DNA of 6,151 nt, taken from contig JBHEOL010000027.1 of the NCBI GenBank assembly GCA_046261635.1, positions 1-6,151 of the forward strand, in the 5' to 3' direction. How positions within the stretch are numbered: position 1 is the stretch's first letter; each line of letters starts with the position of its first letter. Positions 5,340 through 6,151 of the stretch are shown piece after piece. Below the pieces are notes generated by a model, which saw nothing but the letters and a program-made list of their open reading frames with translations, ran no database searches and was not told where the DNA came from. Source of the stretch: JBHEPS01 sp046261635 (GTDB lineage Bacteria > Acidobacteriota > Thermoanaerobaculia > Gp7-AA8). A program made the translations under genes and the position numbers.

Positions 5340-5502
5340 CGTCATCCTGAGGGAGCGCCGCGCCGACGGGGGTCACTCACGGTAACCGCGAGCGCGACCG
5401 AAGGATCTCGAGATTGCAGGATGTTGCCTCCGGCCACATTCCCCCGCACCGGCCAACTCGATCCTGGCATTTTGAGTTCCTTCGTCGGCTGCGCCTCCTC
5501 AG
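5340..5502. repeat. Palindromic dispersed repeat core, copy B, truncated by IS
   Basis: Aligned with the reverse complement of 2356-2520, this copy matches along its whole length: the terminal CGTCATCCTGAG, the block GAAGGATCTC...ATTGCAGGATGTTGCC (5399-5427 region), and TCCTTCGTCGGCTGCGCCTC plus CTCAG at the far end. The variable segment after the first terminus is longer by a few bases and has diverged most. The last 7 bases expected (GATGACG) are missing and are replaced by AGGGTGTGAAAAAAA, taken as the edge of the insertion sequence. Confidence 0.8.
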
Positions 5503-5520
5503 AGGGTGTGAAAAAAAGCG

Positions 5521-5550
5521 AATTATGTATGGTAAAGATATGCGATAATT
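5521..5550 (+). promoter_or_regulatory. Possible transposase promoter
   Basis: An AT-rich patch with an extended -10-like TGCGATAAT (5541-5549) just before the transposase start, bracketed by the complementary hexamers AATTAT (5521-5526) and ATAATT (5545-5550). No good -35 box is seen and transcription would begin almost at the ATG, giving a leaderless or nearly leaderless message. Confidence 0.3.
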
Positions 5551-5554
5551 AGGC

Positions 5555-6151
5555 ATGTCAGAGACGCCTCCACGCAAGCCGAAAATCAAGCCGGTGAACC
5601 GAGGGCAATTGCGGTTCATCAGTCTCGATCTCGAAGTGGCCATTGCCGAGGACTCGCCCGTCCGAGCGGTTTGGGCCTTCGTCGAGCGAATGGATCTGAC
5701 GCCGTTCTACGAGTCGATCCGCTCGCTGGAAGGTGAACTGGGCCGGCCCGCGACCGATCCGAAGCTGCTGTTCGCACTGTGGGTGATGGCGACCCTGAAT
5801 GGAGTTGGCTCCGCGCGCGAACTCGAGCGGCTTTGCCAGACCGATCTTCGCTACATGTGGCTGTGTGGTGAGGAGCGCCCGAACCACCACACGCTGGGCG
5901 ACTTCCGCAATCGTTCATCCGAGGCCCTCGACGCGGTTCTGTCCGAGACGGTGGCGTTGCTGATGAATGAGGGCTTGGTCGAGATGAACCGGGTTGCGCA
6001 GGATGGAGTCCGGGTGCGCGCCTGGGCAGGGGCAGGCTCGTTCCGTCAGAAACGGCGGTTGCGTCAGCTCCTTCAGATGGCCAGAGAGCAGGTGAAGCTT
6101 CTCAATCAGGAGCGAGACGAGGAGCCCGACGCCTCAACGCGTCGGGCCAAG
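5555..6151 (+). CDS. IS1182-like transposase (N-terminal 199 residues)
   Basis: The frame is open from the ATG at 5555 to the window end without a stop; 199 residues are visible of a protein that in this family is usually about 450-550. Residues ~35-120 resemble the DUF772 N-terminal domain of IS1182/IS5-type transposases: helical, with DPKLLFALWVMATLNGVGSARELERLC followed by YMWLCGEERPNHHTLGDFRN. Then VAQDGVRVRAWAGAGSFRQKRRL carries what is probably the first catalytic Asp of the DDE triad (AQDG), followed by a charged helical region. The other catalytic residues lie beyond the window. Only a weak ribosome site (TTAGG) precedes the start, and the hexamer usage is less GC-rich than the host genes upstream, consistent with a mobile gene. 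Confidence 0.85.
   Translation, partial: MSETPPRKPKIKPVNRGQLRFISLDLEVAIAEDSPVRAVWAFVERMDLTPFYESIRSLEGELGRPATDPKLLFALWVMATLNGVGSARELERLCQTDLRYMWLCGEERPNHHTLGDFRNRSSEALDAVLSETVALLMNEGLVEMNRVAQDGVRVRAWAGAGSFRQKRRLRQLLQMAREQVKLLNQERDEEPDASTRRAK

Larger units (their letters stand above)
5503..6151 (+). mobile_element. IS1182-like insertion sequence, left part
   Basis: The left boundary is placed where the repeat core stops matching its other copy (5502/5503). The first bases, AGGGTGTGAAAAAAAGCG, would contain the terminal inverted repeat, but the right end lies outside the window, so neither the repeat nor the target duplication can be confirmed. The boundary is uncertain by a few bases. Confidence 0.65.

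Noticed and set aside
275..5502. Repeat arrays as a CRISPR locus
   Set aside because: Units are 7 bases with no spacers and there are no cas genes; the larger 165-bp repeats are two inverted copies 2.8 kb apart.

Overview
The window is GC-rich bacterial DNA from a Gram-negative (diderm) organism. It encodes an OmpW-type outer-membrane barrel ending in Phe and several Sec-exported proteins. The ECF sigma / zinc-finger anti-sigma / DUF4097 gene set, together with dispersed GTCATCCTGAG...GAAGGATCTC repeats, is most reminiscent of Acidobacteriota or a similar soil/sediment phylum. That placement is inference from memory, not from a database search.

Layout. 2-298 (+): 3' end of a HAD-family phosphatase/phosphomutase gene. 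275-396: short arrays of a degenerate 7-bp repeat in inverted orientation, between two convergent genes. 402-1037 (-): OmpW-like barrel, with a 16-bp perfect palindrome upstream. 1327-1357: hairpin terminator. 1377-2243 (-): exported beta-solenoid protein with six NGP turns. 2312-2586: composite repeat (heptamer arms around a 165-bp palindromic core) between two divergent promoters. 2635-5274 (+): tight three-gene operon of ECF sigma factor, membrane anti-sigma factor with an extracytoplasmic HEAT-like domain, and exported beta-solenoid protein with about ten [T/S]MGG-type turns. 5282-5502: second composite repeat in the opposite orientation. 5503-6151: left part of an IS1182-like insertion sequence that cuts the repeat 7 bp before its expected end.

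The central result is that the sigma operon and the divergent NGP gene carry the same bipartite promoter-like sequence, CTGCTAAC-N16-CGTCTAT, at 2587-2617 (+) and 2281-2311 (-). It has the AAC/CGTC form expected for ECF sigma factors. The two exported proteins are also related to each other: both have an 18-residue repeat period with a second Gly exactly nine residues after the Gly of the turn motif. The simplest model is one self-activating envelope-response module. The anti-sigma factor holds the sigma factor at the membrane. When released, the sigma factor transcribes its own operon and the divergent gene, so that two paralogous periplasmic or surface solenoids, one GG type and one NGP type, are made together. 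The signal and the role of the solenoids cannot be read from the sequence.
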